Notes: a model not told the origin generated them from the sequence alone. Counted from the first letter of the stretch, positions 47,447 through 57,756 are shown. The stretch is 64,000 nucleotides of DNA from Xanthomonas euroxanthea (GCF_900476395.1 NZ_UIHB01000004.1:186001-250000), one strand, 5' to 3'. Numbers and translations are program-made.

Positions 47447-49405
47447 ATGACTGACCATCTGACCGACCTGCCCAGCGCTGTTGCGCACATCCTGCAACGC
47501 CTCGACGGCCCGCTACGTGTCGGCGCGCCGCTGGGCATCGGCAAGCCGCACCGGCTATTGAACGCGCTATATGCGCAGCTCAAGCACACGCCCACGCGGC
47601 CACTGGCGCTGTATACCGCGTTGTCGCTCAACCCGCCCAAGCCGGGCACGGGGCTGGAGGCGCGCTTTGCGGCCCCGTTCATCGCGCGCCATTTCGGCGA
47701 GGATTTCCCGCGTCTTGCCTATGTCGATGACATGCTGCGCGATGCACTGCCGGCGCATGTGCAGGTGGAAGAGTTCTACATGCAGTCCGGCGGGCTGCTG
47801 CACTCCACCCAGGCGCAGGCCGATTACACCAGTCTCAACTACACCCACGCTGCTGCCGCAGTGGCGCAGCGTGCACCGAACCTGATCGTGCAGAAAGTGG
47901 CGCGCGAACCGGGCGCCACGCGGCTGTCGTTGTCGTGCAACAACGACATCACCCAGGACACGCTGGATGCGGTGCAGGCACTTGGCCTGCCGCGCCCCAT
48001 GCTGGTGGCGGAAGTGGACACGCAACTGCCGTGGATCGGTGGCACCGCGGCGGTGGAGGAGGCCTTCTTCGACCTGGTCATCGACCTGCCCGGTCCGTCG
48101 CCGCGCCTGTTCGGCCTGCCCAGGCAACCGGTGAACAGCGTCGACTACGCCATCGGTCTGTATGCCAGCACGCTGGTCCGCGATGGCGGCACCTTGCAGA
48201 TCGGCATCGGCACCCTGGCCGATGCGCTGAGCCATGCCTTGGTCTTGCGACACACCGACAACGCCACCTATCGGCGTGTGCTGCATGCGCTGGACCCGGA
48301 ACTGGAACAACACCCTGCCGTGCGGGCCAGCGGTGGCCTGGCGCCGTTCGAGACCGGCCTGTATGGCTGCAGCGAAATGCTCAATGAAGGTTTCAAGCAG
48401 CTGGTGGACTGCGGCGTGATCCGCCGCAAGGTGCACGATGATCTGCCGCTGATGCAGCGCATCGCCGACGGTGGCGCCGACGCGGCCGATCACGCGCGCC
48501 TGGCACGCGAAGGCGAGTTTCTGCACGGCGCGTTCTATCTCGGCTCGCCGGATTTTTACCGCTGGCTGCGCGATCTGGACGCGGACACGCGCGATGCCAT
48601 CGGCATGCGCCGCATCAGCCAGATCAACCAGCTGTATGGCGGCAACGAAACGCTGGAGCGCCTGCAACGCCGCGATGCGCGCTTCTTCAACTCCTGCATG
48701 ATGGCCACCGCGCTCGGCGCGGCGGTGTCCGACGGGCTGGAAGATGGCCGTGTGGTCTCCGGTGTCGGCGGCCAATACAACTTCGTGGCGATGGCGCATG
48801 CCTTGCCGCAGGCGCGCAGCGCGTTGATGCTGCGGGCCACGCGCGATGCCGGTGCGCACGCAGCGAGCAATGTGCGCTGGAACTACGGGCACACCACCAT
48901 CCCGCGCCATCTGCGCGACCTGTACATCACCGAGTACGGCATCGCCGACCTGCGCCACCAGACCGACCAGGACTGCGTGCTGGCGATGGCCGGCATCTGC
49001 GATGCACGCTTCCAGGACGCATTGCTGGCGAGCGCCAAGGCATCGCGCAAGCTACGTGGCGACCCTGCATTGCCTGCGCGTGCACGACGCAACACACCGC
49101 AGGCGCTGGAACAGGCGCTGGCGCCGTTCCGTCGCGATGGCAGCCTGCCCGACTACCCGCTCGGCAGCGACTTCAGCGAGGTCGAGCAGCGCGTGCTGCG
49201 CGCCCTGACCTGGCTCAAACGCGCAACGGCCGGCAACAGCGCCAAGCTGTTGACCCTCTGCCGCGCACTGCTGTCACGCGATACCGCCGATGCAAGCGGT
49301 GCCGCCGCTCTGCAGCGGATGGCACTGGATGCACCACGCAGCAGTGCCGAGCGCGTGCAGGCACGGCTGCTGGCATATGCCTTGCGGAAAACCGCAGTGC
49401 ACTGA
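47447..49405 (+). CDS. Acetyl-CoA hydrolase/transferase family protein
   Basis: A 652-residue protein of the acetyl-CoA hydrolase/CoA-transferase family, which moves or removes CoA on short-chain acids such as acetate, propionate or succinate. Landmarks are the N-terminal GIGKPHRLLNALY, the central GIGTLADALSHALVLR loop and GGLAPFETGLYGCSEMLNEGF. The C-terminal conserved domain (VSGVGGQYNFVAMAHAL ... ITEYGIADLR) is complete. It is longer than the ~500-residue Cat1 type, with extra residues at the C-terminus (after about residue 540). It is divergent from the BlaI-like operon and stands alone. The substrate is not predictable. Confidence 0.85.
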   Translation: MTDHLTDLPSAVAHILQRLDGPLRVGAPLGIGKPHRLLNALYAQLKHTPTRPLALYTALSLNPPKPGTGLEARFAAPFIARHFGEDFPRLAYVDDMLRDALPAHVQVEEFYMQSGGLLHSTQAQADYTSLNYTHAAAAVAQRAPNLIVQKVAREPGATRLSLSCNNDITQDTLDAVQALGLPRPMLVAEVDTQLPWIGGTAAVEEAFFDLVIDLPGPSPRLFGLPRQPVNSVDYAIGLYASTLVRDGGTLQIGIGTLADALSHALVLRHTDNATYRRVLHALDPELEQHPAVRASGGLAPFETGLYGCSEMLNEGFKQLVDCGVIRRKVHDDLPLMQRIADGGADAADHARLAREGEFLHGAFYLGSPDFYRWLRDLDADTRDAIGMRRISQINQLYGGNETLERLQRRDARFFNSCMMATALGAAVSDGLEDGRVVSGVGGQYNFVAMAHALPQARSALMLRATRDAGAHAASNVRWNYGHTTIPRHLRDLYITEYGIADLRHQTDQDCVLAMAGICDARFQDALLASAKASRKLRGDPALPARARRNTPQALEQALAPFRRDGSLPDYPLGSDFSEVEQRVLRALTWLKRATAGNSAKLLTLCRALLSRDTADASGAAALQRMALDAPRSSAERVQARLLAYALRKTAVH

Positions 49406-49536
49406 GCCGTCCGTGTCGCGAGACGCGAGGCCATGGCGCGTTTTCCGCAATATGACGCACGACGGCAACACGGCGGAAAGCCTTGCGTCAGATTTGGCCG
49501 CGATGATGGCGGGTACCTTCTTTCCGGCCTGGCTGC

Positions 49537-50712
49537 ATGCGCTTGCTCCCCGCTGTTTCGGCGTTGAATCCACGCAATGACCGCAGAACGAAGCCATCGC
49601 GCGCGAAGCGAAGCAGCACACGCAGCGCAGCATGCCTTGGCCTGCTGCTGATGGCCGGCGCGACCGCGCACGCCGCTCCCCGCCTCACCGACCTGCAATA
49701 CATCGGCAGCCATAACAGCTACCACGCCGGCTTCGCCCCCAGCGAAGCGACGCTGCTGCAACAACTGAGTCCGGAGCTGTTCGCGGCGCTGGATTACCGC
49801 CATCCGCCGCTGAGGCAACAACTGGACGATGGTGTCCGGCAACTCGAACTGGATGTCTTCGCCGATGCCAACGGCGGCCGCTACGCGCACCCGGCCATCG
49901 TCGCGCAGCTCGCCAAGGCCGGCTTGCCACCCGCAGCGCCAAGCGCACCGGCCGGGGTCATGGACAAACCGGGCTTCAAGGTCATGCATGTGCAGGATGT
50001 GGACCAGCGCAGTACCTGCCAGCCCTTGATCGCCTGCCTGCAGGAAGTGCGCGCGTGGTCGACGCAGCATCCCGGGCATGTGCCGATCTTCATCCTGCTG
50101 GAAACCAAGCAGGCGCCGATGCAACTGGCCTTTCCGACCGTGCAGCCGGAGCCGTTCGATCCGGCGGCGATGGATGCATTGGATGCCGAACTGCGCTCGG
50201 TCTTTCGACCCGGCGAGTACCTCAGCCCCGATCAGGTGCGTGGCAGCGCAGCCACGCTCGACGCCGCGGTGCGTGCGCACGGCTGGCCGGCGTTGGACCA
50301 GGCGCGCGGCAAGGTGGTGTTCCTGCTGGATCAACGTGCGGCCGGTGCCAGCTACCTGCCCGGGCATCCGTCGCTGCGCGGACGCGTGTGCTTCACCAAT
50401 GCCGTGCCTGGCCAAGACGATGCCGCGTTCACCGAACTCAACGACGGCCCCGCCGAGACGATCACCCAGCTGGTGAAAGCCGGCTATCTGGTACGCACGC
50501 GGACCGACGCAGACCTGAAGGAAGCGCTGCGACACGACACCACCCGCCGCGACCGCATGCTGGCCAGTGGCGCGCAGTTGCTCAGCACCGACTTCCCCGC
50601 ACACGAGCCGACCGGCAACGGTTATGTGGTGCGTTTCGACGGCGATGCCGTCGCACGCTGCAATCCGCAGCTGGCGCAGGCGCACTGCACGGGCGTCGAC
50701 CTCAGGCATTGA
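49537..50712 (+). CDS. Exported Ca2+-dependent phosphoinositide phospholipase C
   Basis: A 391-residue exported protein. After a basic N-terminus and signal (LGLLLMAGATAHA) the mature part carries the phospholipase C landmarks YIGSHNSYH (catalytic histidine region), LELDVFAD, HVQDVDQRS, PIFILLETK and GKVVFLLDQ. This matches bacterial phosphoinositide-type phospholipase C. The substrate could be phosphatidylinositol or a related glycerophospho-inositol from plant membranes. The N-terminus is unusually long for a signal peptide, so the true start may be further in. It lies 136 bases before a TonB-dependent receptor on the same strand. Confidence 0.85.
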   Translation: MRLLPAVSALNPRNDRRTKPSRAKRSSTRSAACLGLLLMAGATAHAAPRLTDLQYIGSHNSYHAGFAPSEATLLQQLSPELFAALDYRHPPLRQQLDDGVRQLELDVFADANGGRYAHPAIVAQLAKAGLPPAAPSAPAGVMDKPGFKVMHVQDVDQRSTCQPLIACLQEVRAWSTQHPGHVPIFILLETKQAPMQLAFPTVQPEPFDPAAMDALDAELRSVFRPGEYLSPDQVRGSAATLDAAVRAHGWPALDQARGKVVFLLDQRAAGASYLPGHPSLRGRVCFTNAVPGQDDAAFTELNDGPAETITQLVKAGYLVRTRTDADLKEALRHDTTRRDRMLASGAQLLSTDFPAHEPTGNGYVVRFDGDAVARCNPQLAQAHCTGVDLRH

Positions 50713-50848
50713 GTCGCGATCGCGATCGTCGTCGCAATCCCGGCCCCAAGCACAGCGCTGTCGCAAAGGAAGGCGTCGGCGACGCACGCCCGTACCCGCG
50801 TCACGAGGGCCGGGCACCCCACGTTCTCCAACCACGCGAGCCAACTGC

Positions 50849-53563
50849 ATGCAGCCCCCCCGCACCATCCATCGCCTGACCTGCGCCATCGCGCTGGCGC
50901 TGTCCGCCCCTGCGTTTGCCGAGACGCCGGAGCCTGCCACCACTACGCTGGATTCGGTGAACGTGCAGGCCAAGCACGCCGCCACACCGGGATCGCTCAA
51001 CGAACAGCGCCTGTCCAGCAGCGTCAACAGCGTGATGAGCAAGCAGCAGATCGATGCGATCCCCTCGGGCGGCATCGCCGATGTGGTCTCGCATATGCCG
51101 GGCCTGTCGGCATACAGCGACATGCATCTGGGCCAGGCCACCACCGGCGAAAACGCCTACGTCAGCATTCGCGGCATGGACGCCAGCTACAACGCCTACA
51201 CGCTCAACGGCTTCGGCATGCCGGAAACCGATTCGTCGACACGTGCGATCTCCTTGAACATGCTGGCGCCGTTCGGCATCCAGTCGGTGCAGGTGTCCAA
51301 ATCCCCCACGCCCGACATGCCCGGCGATTCGATCGGCGGCGCGATCGACATGCGCACGCCCAATGCCTTCGACTTCGGCCAGGATCTCTACGCCAAGAGC
51401 ACCGCGCAGGGCCAGTTCAACGCGCTGGCTTCGAAGCTGGGCGGCAAGCACACCGGCGGCACCTTCCAGCAGGAGCTGGCCTGGAAATTCGGCGATGGCC
51501 ATGCCTTCGGCCTCTACGCATCGGCGTATTACGGCAAGAACAACAACATGGCGCAGGCGCCGGCGCCCAATAGCAAATACCTGCCGGCCGATCCCGCATT
51601 GGCCGCTGCAACCGACCTGCGCGATGTCGGGCCGTTGATCAGCACCCGCTACAAGTACAGCCTCTACACCAGCCAGATCGAGCGCTACGGCGGCAATCTC
51701 TCGCTGGATTGGCAAGGCGACAACAGCGCGCTGTATGCGCGTGCCATCTACGGCAGCTACGGCGTCACCGGACAACAGGACCAGTCCAGCGCGCGCCTGG
51801 AAACCTATCGCAACCAGCCCACCGCGGTGCGCGGCGGCTATTTCAACACGCACGATATCGACGAAAAACTGGCGACGCTGCAGCTGGGAGGCCAGACCAC
51901 GCTGGAGCGCTTGCGCTTCGACTACGGCAGCTCGGTCGGTCGCGGCACCCGCAGCCGTCCAGACTACGTGTCGGCCAGCCTGTATGGCTTTACGCCCGGC
52001 AGCTTCGCCTTCGATCTCAGTAACCCGCGCTATCCCAGCATCGCGCCGAGCACGCCTGCCCTGCAGGACTTCTTCTACAACCTGGATTCCTCGTTGTTGT
52101 GGAAGGTGCAGGGGCATGACGCCGGCAGCCACGACAACCGCATCAACGCGCACACCGATATCACCTACCAGGTCGATGGCGATGTGCTGGACAGCGTCAA
52201 GCTCGGCCTGTCTGCCGACCACTCCGATCGCGGCGCCTACGATCACCCGTTCTTCCACAAGGACGGCAACTTCGTCACCAACGGGCCGTATTTTGGCGGA
52301 CCCAATTACGCCTTCCCCACTGCAGGCGGGCCAGCGCTGAGCGCGATCCCGGGCCGCGTCACCTATAACGCCTTCGATGGCCGCTACGCCGGCCCGTTCA
52401 AGCTGCTGGACCGCAACTGGATGCTCGCGCAGGCACTGCCCTACAAGTACGTCAACGATCCCAACGGCGCCGGTGTCTATACCGCCAACGACTACAACGC
52501 CAACACCACCTCCAGCACCGAGGCGATCTATTCCGGTTATGCGATGGCCGCGCTGCATGTGGGCTCGGTGAGCGTGCTGCCCGGCGTGCGCTACGAGCTG
52601 ACACGCTATTCGGCACAATCCTGGCAGTCCAGCGGCGACGGCAGCACCGGCAGCTTCGTCGGCACCGGCAGCACCTACGGACAGGTGTTGCCGGGCATCA
52701 GCGTCAACTATCGCCCGGATGATCTCACCGTCTACCGCGCCTCGTTGCGCCGCAGTTTCAGCCGCCCGGCATTCGGCCTGATTTCCGGCGAAACGGTGTA
52801 CACCATCGACGACACCCAGCAGGTGGTGGGCATCTCCAAGCCCAATCCCGACCTGCATCCGAGCAAGGCCGACAACGCCGATCTCTCTGCCGAATTCTAC
52901 GACCACAGCGGCGGTGTGCTCAGCGCATCGACCTATTACAAGCGCATCACCGGCTTCATCTACACCTCGCAATCGGCCACCAGCAACGACAACACGCTGG
53001 GCGGGCTGGTACCGACCGGCACCACCTTCGAAAACGGCGTGCCGGTGACCATGCCGCAGAACGGCGGCACCGCAACCCTCTACGGACTGGAGCTGGCAGC
53101 GAACAAACGCCTGCAGGGACTGCCGGGACTGTGGAGCAACGTTGGCGTCAGCGCCAACCTCACGCTGCAGCACAGCCAGGCGGACAGCAAACGCAGCGAT
53201 CAACCGGAAAAGACCTGGCTGCCGCGTGCACCCGAGCGCATCTACAACCTGGATCTGTTCTACGACGATACGCATCTGCGCACCGACCTGAGCTACAACT
53301 ACACCGGTCTGCAATTGCTTGGGCTGACCAGCGACCGGCTCAACTATTACCTGCAACCGGTCAAATCGCTGGACTTCACTGCGACCTATCATCTGCCGCA
53401 CCACGTCGATGTGGGGGTGTCGGCCAAGAACCTGCTCAATGCTGCCACGTTCTACGAAACCCAGGGCAGGTCCAAGCGCTACATGGCCTATGACCCCGGT
53501 GCCGACGGCGCCTATGTGCAGACCGGGCGGGTGTACATGCTGACCTTGGGCTACACCTACTGA
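50849..53563 (+). CDS. TonB-dependent receptor linked to phospholipase C
   Basis: A 904-residue TonB-dependent receptor. The ATG at 50849 (MQPPRTIHRLTCAIAL) gives a signal peptide ending APAFA; in-frame codons back to 50567 overlap the phospholipase gene and are not used. A plug domain is at about residues 45-175 (SKQQIDAIPSGGIADVVSHMPG ... DMPGDSIGGAIDMRTP), followed by the barrel and an aromatic C-terminus (LTLGYTY). There is no extra N-terminal signalling domain. Placed directly after a secreted phospholipase C, it may import a product such as an inositol phosphate or other breakdown product, which is inference. Confidence 0.88.
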   Translation: MQPPRTIHRLTCAIALALSAPAFAETPEPATTTLDSVNVQAKHAATPGSLNEQRLSSSVNSVMSKQQIDAIPSGGIADVVSHMPGLSAYSDMHLGQATTGENAYVSIRGMDASYNAYTLNGFGMPETDSSTRAISLNMLAPFGIQSVQVSKSPTPDMPGDSIGGAIDMRTPNAFDFGQDLYAKSTAQGQFNALASKLGGKHTGGTFQQELAWKFGDGHAFGLYASAYYGKNNNMAQAPAPNSKYLPADPALAAATDLRDVGPLISTRYKYSLYTSQIERYGGNLSLDWQGDNSALYARAIYGSYGVTGQQDQSSARLETYRNQPTAVRGGYFNTHDIDEKLATLQLGGQTTLERLRFDYGSSVGRGTRSRPDYVSASLYGFTPGSFAFDLSNPRYPSIAPSTPALQDFFYNLDSSLLWKVQGHDAGSHDNRINAHTDITYQVDGDVLDSVKLGLSADHSDRGAYDHPFFHKDGNFVTNGPYFGGPNYAFPTAGGPALSAIPGRVTYNAFDGRYAGPFKLLDRNWMLAQALPYKYVNDPNGAGVYTANDYNANTTSSTEAIYSGYAMAALHVGSVSVLPGVRYELTRYSAQSWQSSGDGSTGSFVGTGSTYGQVLPGISVNYRPDDLTVYRASLRRSFSRPAFGLISGETVYTIDDTQQVVGISKPNPDLHPSKADNADLSAEFYDHSGGVLSASTYYKRITGFIYTSQSATSNDNTLGGLVPTGTTFENGVPVTMPQNGGTATLYGLELAANKRLQGLPGLWSNVGVSANLTLQHSQADSKRSDQPEKTWLPRAPERIYNLDLFYDDTHLRTDLSYNYTGLQLLGLTSDRLNYYLQPVKSLDFTATYHLPHHVDVGVSAKNLLNAATFYETQGRSKRYMAYDPGADGAYVQTGRVYMLTLGYTY

Positions 53564-53631
53564 CGGCGGATCGGCAGGCAGCTGCGGCGCGATGTCTGCC
53601 GCTGCAGGGACCGGGTTTGCACTTGCTCTCG

Positions 53632-53666
53632 AATCGATCGCCTGACTGACACCCGGGCGATCGATT
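53632..53666 (+). terminator. Candidate terminator after the TonB receptor
   Basis: An 11-bp stem (AATCGATCGCC / GGCGATCGATT) with a 13-base loop lies 68 bases past the stop, with only a weak T-stretch after it. It may end the phospholipase-receptor transcript. Confidence 0.4.
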
Positions 53667-53855
53667 GCTGCATCGTGCACGACGAACGCCATCGTCCGGG
53701 AAGAAACCCAGCCAGGCGGACACATCGCATCGACAGCTGCGCGGAAGAGAAATCACAGATATCCACGCACGATTCGCATCGAGACCGCGTCGTCAGTCAG
53801 TCCCGGTGCAGCCATTTCACACAGACCACGCAGGCGGCTCGGGCAAGGTGCGCAC

Positions 53856-54857
53856 ATGCCTCTTTCGGACCTGCTCATGCCACCACGCATCCACGCTCGC
53901 GCCTGCTTGCTCGCCCTTGCTCTGGGCACCTCCCTGTCCGCACTGGCGCAAGCGCCGCAGCCCGCCGCCGCACCTGCTGCGGCAGCAACGCCCGCTGCGA
54001 CCGTCGTGCCGACTGGTCCGCGCTCGGACCTGCATGCGCAGGTGTTGCTGGATCGTGCGCATTTCTCGCCGGGACAGATCGATGGCGAGCGTGGCTCCAA
54101 TCAACAGCGCGCCGTGTCGGGATTTCAGGCTGCGCACAAGATCAAGGTGACCGGCGAGCTGGATGACGCCACCTGGCAGGCCTTGCAGGCCGACAGCACG
54201 CCGGCGCTGGTGCAATACACGCTCACCGATGCCGATGTGGCCGGACCGTTCCAGCCGATTCCGAAGGGACCGGCCGAACAGGCCAAGCTGACGTCACTGG
54301 GCTATACCTCTGTGGACGAGGCGCTGGGCGAACGGTTCCATGCCGCGCCGGAGCTGCTGCGCCAACTCAACCCCGGCGTGGACTTGAACAAGGCCGGCGG
54401 CGTGATCCAGGTGCCGAACATCGACGGTGTCCCGCCGTTGGCCAAGCCGGCCAAGCTGGTGGTCGACAAGTCCGAATCGACGCTGCGCCTGTTCGATGCC
54501 GACGGCAAGGTGTATGCGCAGTTCCCGGTGTCTTCCGGCAGCAAGCACGATCCGCTGCCGATCGGCCGCTGGAAGGTGCTGGGCGTCGCGCGCGATCCGG
54601 TGTTCAAGTACAACCCCAAGCTGTTCTGGGACGCGAAGAAGGGGGACCAGAAGGCTACCCTGCCGTCCGGCCCGAACAATCCGGTCGGCCGCGTGTGGAT
54701 CGATCTGTCCAAACCACATTACGGCCTGCATGGCACGCCGGAACCGGGCCATGTCGGCAAGACCGAATCGCATGGCTGCGTGCGCCTGACCAACTGGGAC
54801 GTGGTCAACCTGTCCAGCGTGGTTGGCCCGTCCATGCCGGTGGTGATGCAGGAGTAA
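53856..54857 (+). CDS. L,D-transpeptidase (YkuD domain) with peptidoglycan-binding domain
   Basis: A 333-residue exported cell-wall enzyme. A signal peptide is followed by an alanine/proline-rich linker. A peptidoglycan-binding-like domain covers about residues 58-115 ([29 protein letters not shown]). A YkuD transpeptidase domain covers about 198-330, with HGTPEP at 292-297 and the catalytic [11 protein letters not shown] containing His306 and Cys308. It should make 3-3 crosslinks or attach proteins to peptidoglycan. The start is ATG at 53856 or ATG at 53877. The M23 peptidase gene starts two bases past its stop codon, so the two work together in wall remodelling. Confidence 0.93.
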   Translation: MPLSDLLMPPRIHARACLLALALGTSLSALAQAPQPAAAPAAAATPAATVVPTGPRSDLHAQVLLDRAHFSPGQIDGERGSNQQRAVSGFQAAHKIKVTGELDDATWQALQADSTPALVQYTLTDADVAGPFQPIPKGPAEQAKLTSLGYTSVDEALGERFHAAPELLRQLNPGVDLNKAGGVIQVPNIDGVPPLAKPAKLVVDKSESTLRLFDADGKVYAQFPVSSGSKHDPLPIGRWKVLGVARDPVFKYNPKLFWDAKKGDQKATLPSGPNNPVGRVWIDLSKPHYGLHGTPEPGHVGKTESHGCVRLTNWDVVNLSSVVGPSMPVVMQE

Positions 54858-54859
54858 GC

Positions 54860-55588
54860 ATGAAACTGCTGATGATGCTGGTGGTGGGCGTCTTGCTCGG
54901 TGCGGCCGGCTATTGGTGGCTGGAACGCGAGGCCCCGCAGGCAGCGGTGGCACCCACTTCTGCCACTGCGTCTGCGGTGGCAGCGCCGGCCCAAACGGCA
55001 AGCACTGGGCTAGCGGCATCCTCCGCTACTGCACCGGCTGCCGCTACACCGGACGTTGCCGCGTCGCCCTCCACCGGAACGGCAGGTGCCGCAGACGCGC
55101 CAGCCGTGGCGGCATCCGCGCCCTCGCCTGACGCTGCAAGTGCAGGTAGCGGCTTACTGATTCCGGTGCAAGGCATCAGCAGCGGCCAGCTGCAGAATAC
55201 GTTTACCGACGCACGCAGCGAAGGCCGCGTGCACGACGCCATCGACATTCTTGCGCCGACCGGCACGCCGGTGATTGCGGTGGCAGACGGTACGGTCGAG
55301 AAACTGTTCAACAGCGAACGCGGCGGCCTGACCATTTATCAATTCGACCCGGCCGGCACGTACTGCTACTACTATGCGCACCTGGAGCGCTATGCCGACG
55401 GCCTAGCGGAAAAGCAGTCGATCAGGCGTGGCCAGATCATCGGCTATGTCGGCAGCACCGGCAATGCCGATCCTGCCGCGCCGCATCTGCACTTCGAGAT
55501 CCATCGCCTGGGACCGGAAAAACAATGGTGGAAGGGAGAGGTCTTGAATCCCTATCCCGTGTTGCATGGCGATCAACCCCTGCAGTGA
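54860..55588 (+). CDS. M23 family membrane-anchored metallopeptidase
   Basis: A 242-residue protein with an N-terminal membrane anchor ([19 protein letters not shown]) and a long alanine-rich periplasmic linker (residues about 27-97). A C-terminal LytM/M23 domain carries the zinc and catalytic residues His125 and Asp129 (HDAID), His174 (YYAHLE), and His209/His211 (HLHFEI). All ligands are present, so it should be an active endopeptidase cleaving peptidoglycan crosslinks. Only two bases separate it from the L,D-transpeptidase stop, so the genes form an operon. Confidence 0.92.
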   Translation: MKLLMMLVVGVLLGAAGYWWLEREAPQAAVAPTSATASAVAAPAQTASTGLAASSATAPAAATPDVAASPSTGTAGAADAPAVAASAPSPDAASAGSGLLIPVQGISSGQLQNTFTDARSEGRVHDAIDILAPTGTPVIAVADGTVEKLFNSERGGLTIYQFDPAGTYCYYYAHLERYADGLAEKQSIRRGQIIGYVGSTGNADPAAPHLHFEIHRLGPEKQWWKGEVLNPYPVLHGDQPLQ

Positions 55589-55643
55589 TGCACGACGTGG
55601 CGATGCAGTCAGAGGCCTGCGCGTGATGCGCAGGCCTTCGCAT

Positions 55644-56405
55644 TCAGATCAACATCCCGCCCGATACCTCGATGCGCTGCGCATTGATCCACCCCGTCCC
55701 CGGCGCAAGTAACGCAGCAACCACCGGCCCGATATCGTCCGGCAGTCCTGGCCGTCCCAGCGCCGTGACCGACGACACCATCGCGTTGACCTGTGCGTTA
55801 TCGCGCACGGTCCCGCCGTTGAAGTCCGTTTCGATCGCACCCGGCGCCAGCGTATTGGCGCGAATGCCACGCGCCCCCAGTTCCTTGGCCAGATAACGGG
55901 TGAACACTTCCACGCCGCCTTTCATCATCGCGTAAGCCGATGCACCGGGCAGCGCGAAACGTGCCAGGCCACTGGACACATTGAGGATGCGTCCGCCATC
56001 GGCGATCAGCGGCAACAGCGCCTGGGTCAGGAAATACGGCCCCTTGAGATGGAGGTTGACCAGTGCGTCGAACTGCGCCGGCGTGGTGTCGGCGATGGCC
56101 GCATGCAACCCGGTGCCCGCGTTGTTGACCAGCGCATCGAACTGCGTGCGGTCCCAACCGGCCAGCACCTGCTTCAACTGCGCGGCGAATGCCGCAAACG
56201 ACGCGGTGTCGGCAACATCCAGCGGCAATGCCTGCGCGCGGCGGCCGAGCTGGTGGATCTGCGCGACCACCGCAGCCGCCTCATCTGCCTGGCTGCGGTA
56301 GGTCAGCACGATATCGCTGCCGTCTGCAGCGAGCGCAAGCGCGGCATTGCGGCCCAGGCCGCGGCTGCCGCCGGTAATCAGGGTGATCGGTGTGGTGGTC
56401 GACAT
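55644..56405 (-). CDS. SDR family oxidoreductase
   Basis: A 253-residue classical short-chain dehydrogenase/reductase. The coenzyme motif TGGSRGLG is at 11-18 and NNAG at 94-97. The catalytic serine is in NVSSG near 144-145, and Tyr158/Lys162 lie in YAMMK. The arginine in TYRSQAD suggests NADP(H) preference. The C-terminus IEVSGGMLI is typical of 3-oxoacyl-ACP reductase-like members. It is transcribed divergently from a LysR regulator, which likely controls it. The substrate is unknown. Confidence 0.92.
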   Translation of the reverse strand: MSTTTPITLITGGSRGLGRNAALALAADGSDIVLTYRSQADEAAAVVAQIHQLGRRAQALPLDVADTASFAAFAAQLKQVLAGWDRTQFDALVNNAGTGLHAAIADTTPAQFDALVNLHLKGPYFLTQALLPLIADGGRILNVSSGLARFALPGASAYAMMKGGVEVFTRYLAKELGARGIRANTLAPGAIETDFNGGTVRDNAQVNAMVSSVTALGRPGLPDDIGPVVAALLAPGTGWINAQRIEVSGGMLI

Positions 56406-56569
56406 GGATGGACTCCGGTGCGTGTTGCATGCGATGTGGAGCGATCAACAAACCAGCCGTGATCGCGAGACGGGCGTGACAGCGCCTGACCGTGCCAAGA
56501 CTATTGCGCTTGCCGCACCGCATAAATCAGTCCAACCTGATTGCACCGTTCAAGAACCTCGACCAATCG
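56406..56569. promoter_or_regulatory. SDR / LysR divergent control region
   Basis: The 164 bases between the two divergent start codons. LysR regulators usually bind T-N11-A dyads in such gaps; several weak candidates exist near ATAAATCAGTCCAACCTGAT (56522-56541), but none is decisive. Confidence 0.4.
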
Positions 56570-57481
56570 ATGGACACCCTGGAGTCGCTGCGCGCCTTCC
56601 TGCGCGTGGCTGAGCTCGGCAGCTTTACGCGTGCCGCCGACACGCTGGGGCTACCCAAAGCCAGCGTCTCCACCGCCGTGCAGCGGCTCGAAGCCTCGCT
56701 CGGCACGCAACTCCTGCATCGCACGACGCGCCGCGTGCAACTCACCGGCGACGGCACCGCGTTCTACCAGCGCAGCCGCGACCTGCTCGACGACATGGAC
56801 GAGTTGCAGAGCATGTTTCAGCGCGAACGCAGCCAGCTGCGTGGGCGCCTGCGGGTGGATATGTCCTCCGGCATCGCGCGCACATTCGTGATTCCCGCAT
56901 TGCCCGGGTTCCTGGCGCAGCACCCGCAGCTGGAAGTGGAAATCAGCGGCACCGACCGGCGCGTGGATGTGGTGCGCGAAGGCTTCGATTGCGTGGTGCG
57001 CGTAGGCACGCTCGAAGACACCAACCTGGTCGCACGGCCGCTCGGTGCGTTTCGCATCATTAGCTGCGCCAGTGCCGGCTATCTCGCACGACGGGGCATG
57101 CCGCAGCGCCTGGACGATCTGGCACACCACGACCTGGTGCATTACGTGCCGACGCTGGGCCAGCGCTCGCCCGGCTTCGAGTACCACGACGGACACGCCT
57201 ACCAGCTGCTACCGATGCGCGGGCCGGTCACGGTCAACAACGGCGATGCCTATCTCGCTGCGGCATTGGCGGGCCTGGGCATCATCCAGGCGCCGGCCAG
57301 CCCGCTGCGTCCGTATCTGGACAGCGGCGCACTGATCGAAGTGCTTGCCGACCTTGCATCGGAACCGATGCCGGTCACGCTGCTCTACGCGCAGCGTCGC
57401 CATCTGCCGCAACGCGTGCGTGCGTTCATGGACTGGGTTGCAGAGGTGATGGCGCCGCATCTGGAGCCGTTGCAGCCCTAG
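56570..57481 (+). CDS. LysR-family transcriptional regulator
   Basis: A 303-residue LysR-type regulator starting MDTLESLRAFLRVAELGSFTRAADTLGLPKASVSTAVQ, the N-terminal DNA-binding domain. The effector-binding domain follows (DMSSGIARTFVIPALPGFLAQHP ... YLAAALAGLGIIQAP), of the type found in the CrgA/DsdC-like group that usually controls a neighbouring dehydrogenase. The ATG at 56570 is used; codons back to 56492 would start in the control region. It most likely regulates the divergent SDR gene. Confidence 0.92.
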   Translation: MDTLESLRAFLRVAELGSFTRAADTLGLPKASVSTAVQRLEASLGTQLLHRTTRRVQLTGDGTAFYQRSRDLLDDMDELQSMFQRERSQLRGRLRVDMSSGIARTFVIPALPGFLAQHPQLEVEISGTDRRVDVVREGFDCVVRVGTLEDTNLVARPLGAFRIISCASAGYLARRGMPQRLDDLAHHDLVHYVPTLGQRSPGFEYHDGHAYQLLPMRGPVTVNNGDAYLAAALAGLGIIQAPASPLRPYLDSGALIEVLADLASEPMPVTLLYAQRRHLPQRVRAFMDWVAEVMAPHLEPLQP

Positions 57482-57679
57482 CCCGCCGTGGATGCGATTG
57501 CGGCACGTCGGCGCGCGTGCGGAAGCGGCCCTGCAGCACACCAACGCTGGCGGGACAGGCCATCAGCGCCTTGCGCACCAGATCGATTCCACTGAAGCAC
57601 ACCAGTTCCGGCATGCAGCGCAGGCAGTGCAATACGCGCAACAGACCTAGGATCGGCCTGCAGGCTACAGACAAGAAAA

Positions 57680-57703
57680 CAGGCACCTGTTGCGAGGTGC
57701 CTG
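57680..57703 (-). terminator. Terminator after the siderophore receptor
   Basis: On the minus strand a 9-bp stem (CAGGCACCT / AGGTGCCTG) with a six-base loop is followed by TTTTCTTG, about 54 bases past the receptor stop. Confidence 0.75.
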
Positions 57704-57756
57704 CATCGTTGCAGTGGCAGGCCAGGCGCTGAAAGCGCGCCCGGCCTGGTCAGCGA

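Noticed and set aside
50801..53725. Minus-strand frame of 974 codons opposite the TonB receptor
   Set aside because: The receptor on the plus strand has a signal peptide, plug and barrel; the opposite frame has none.
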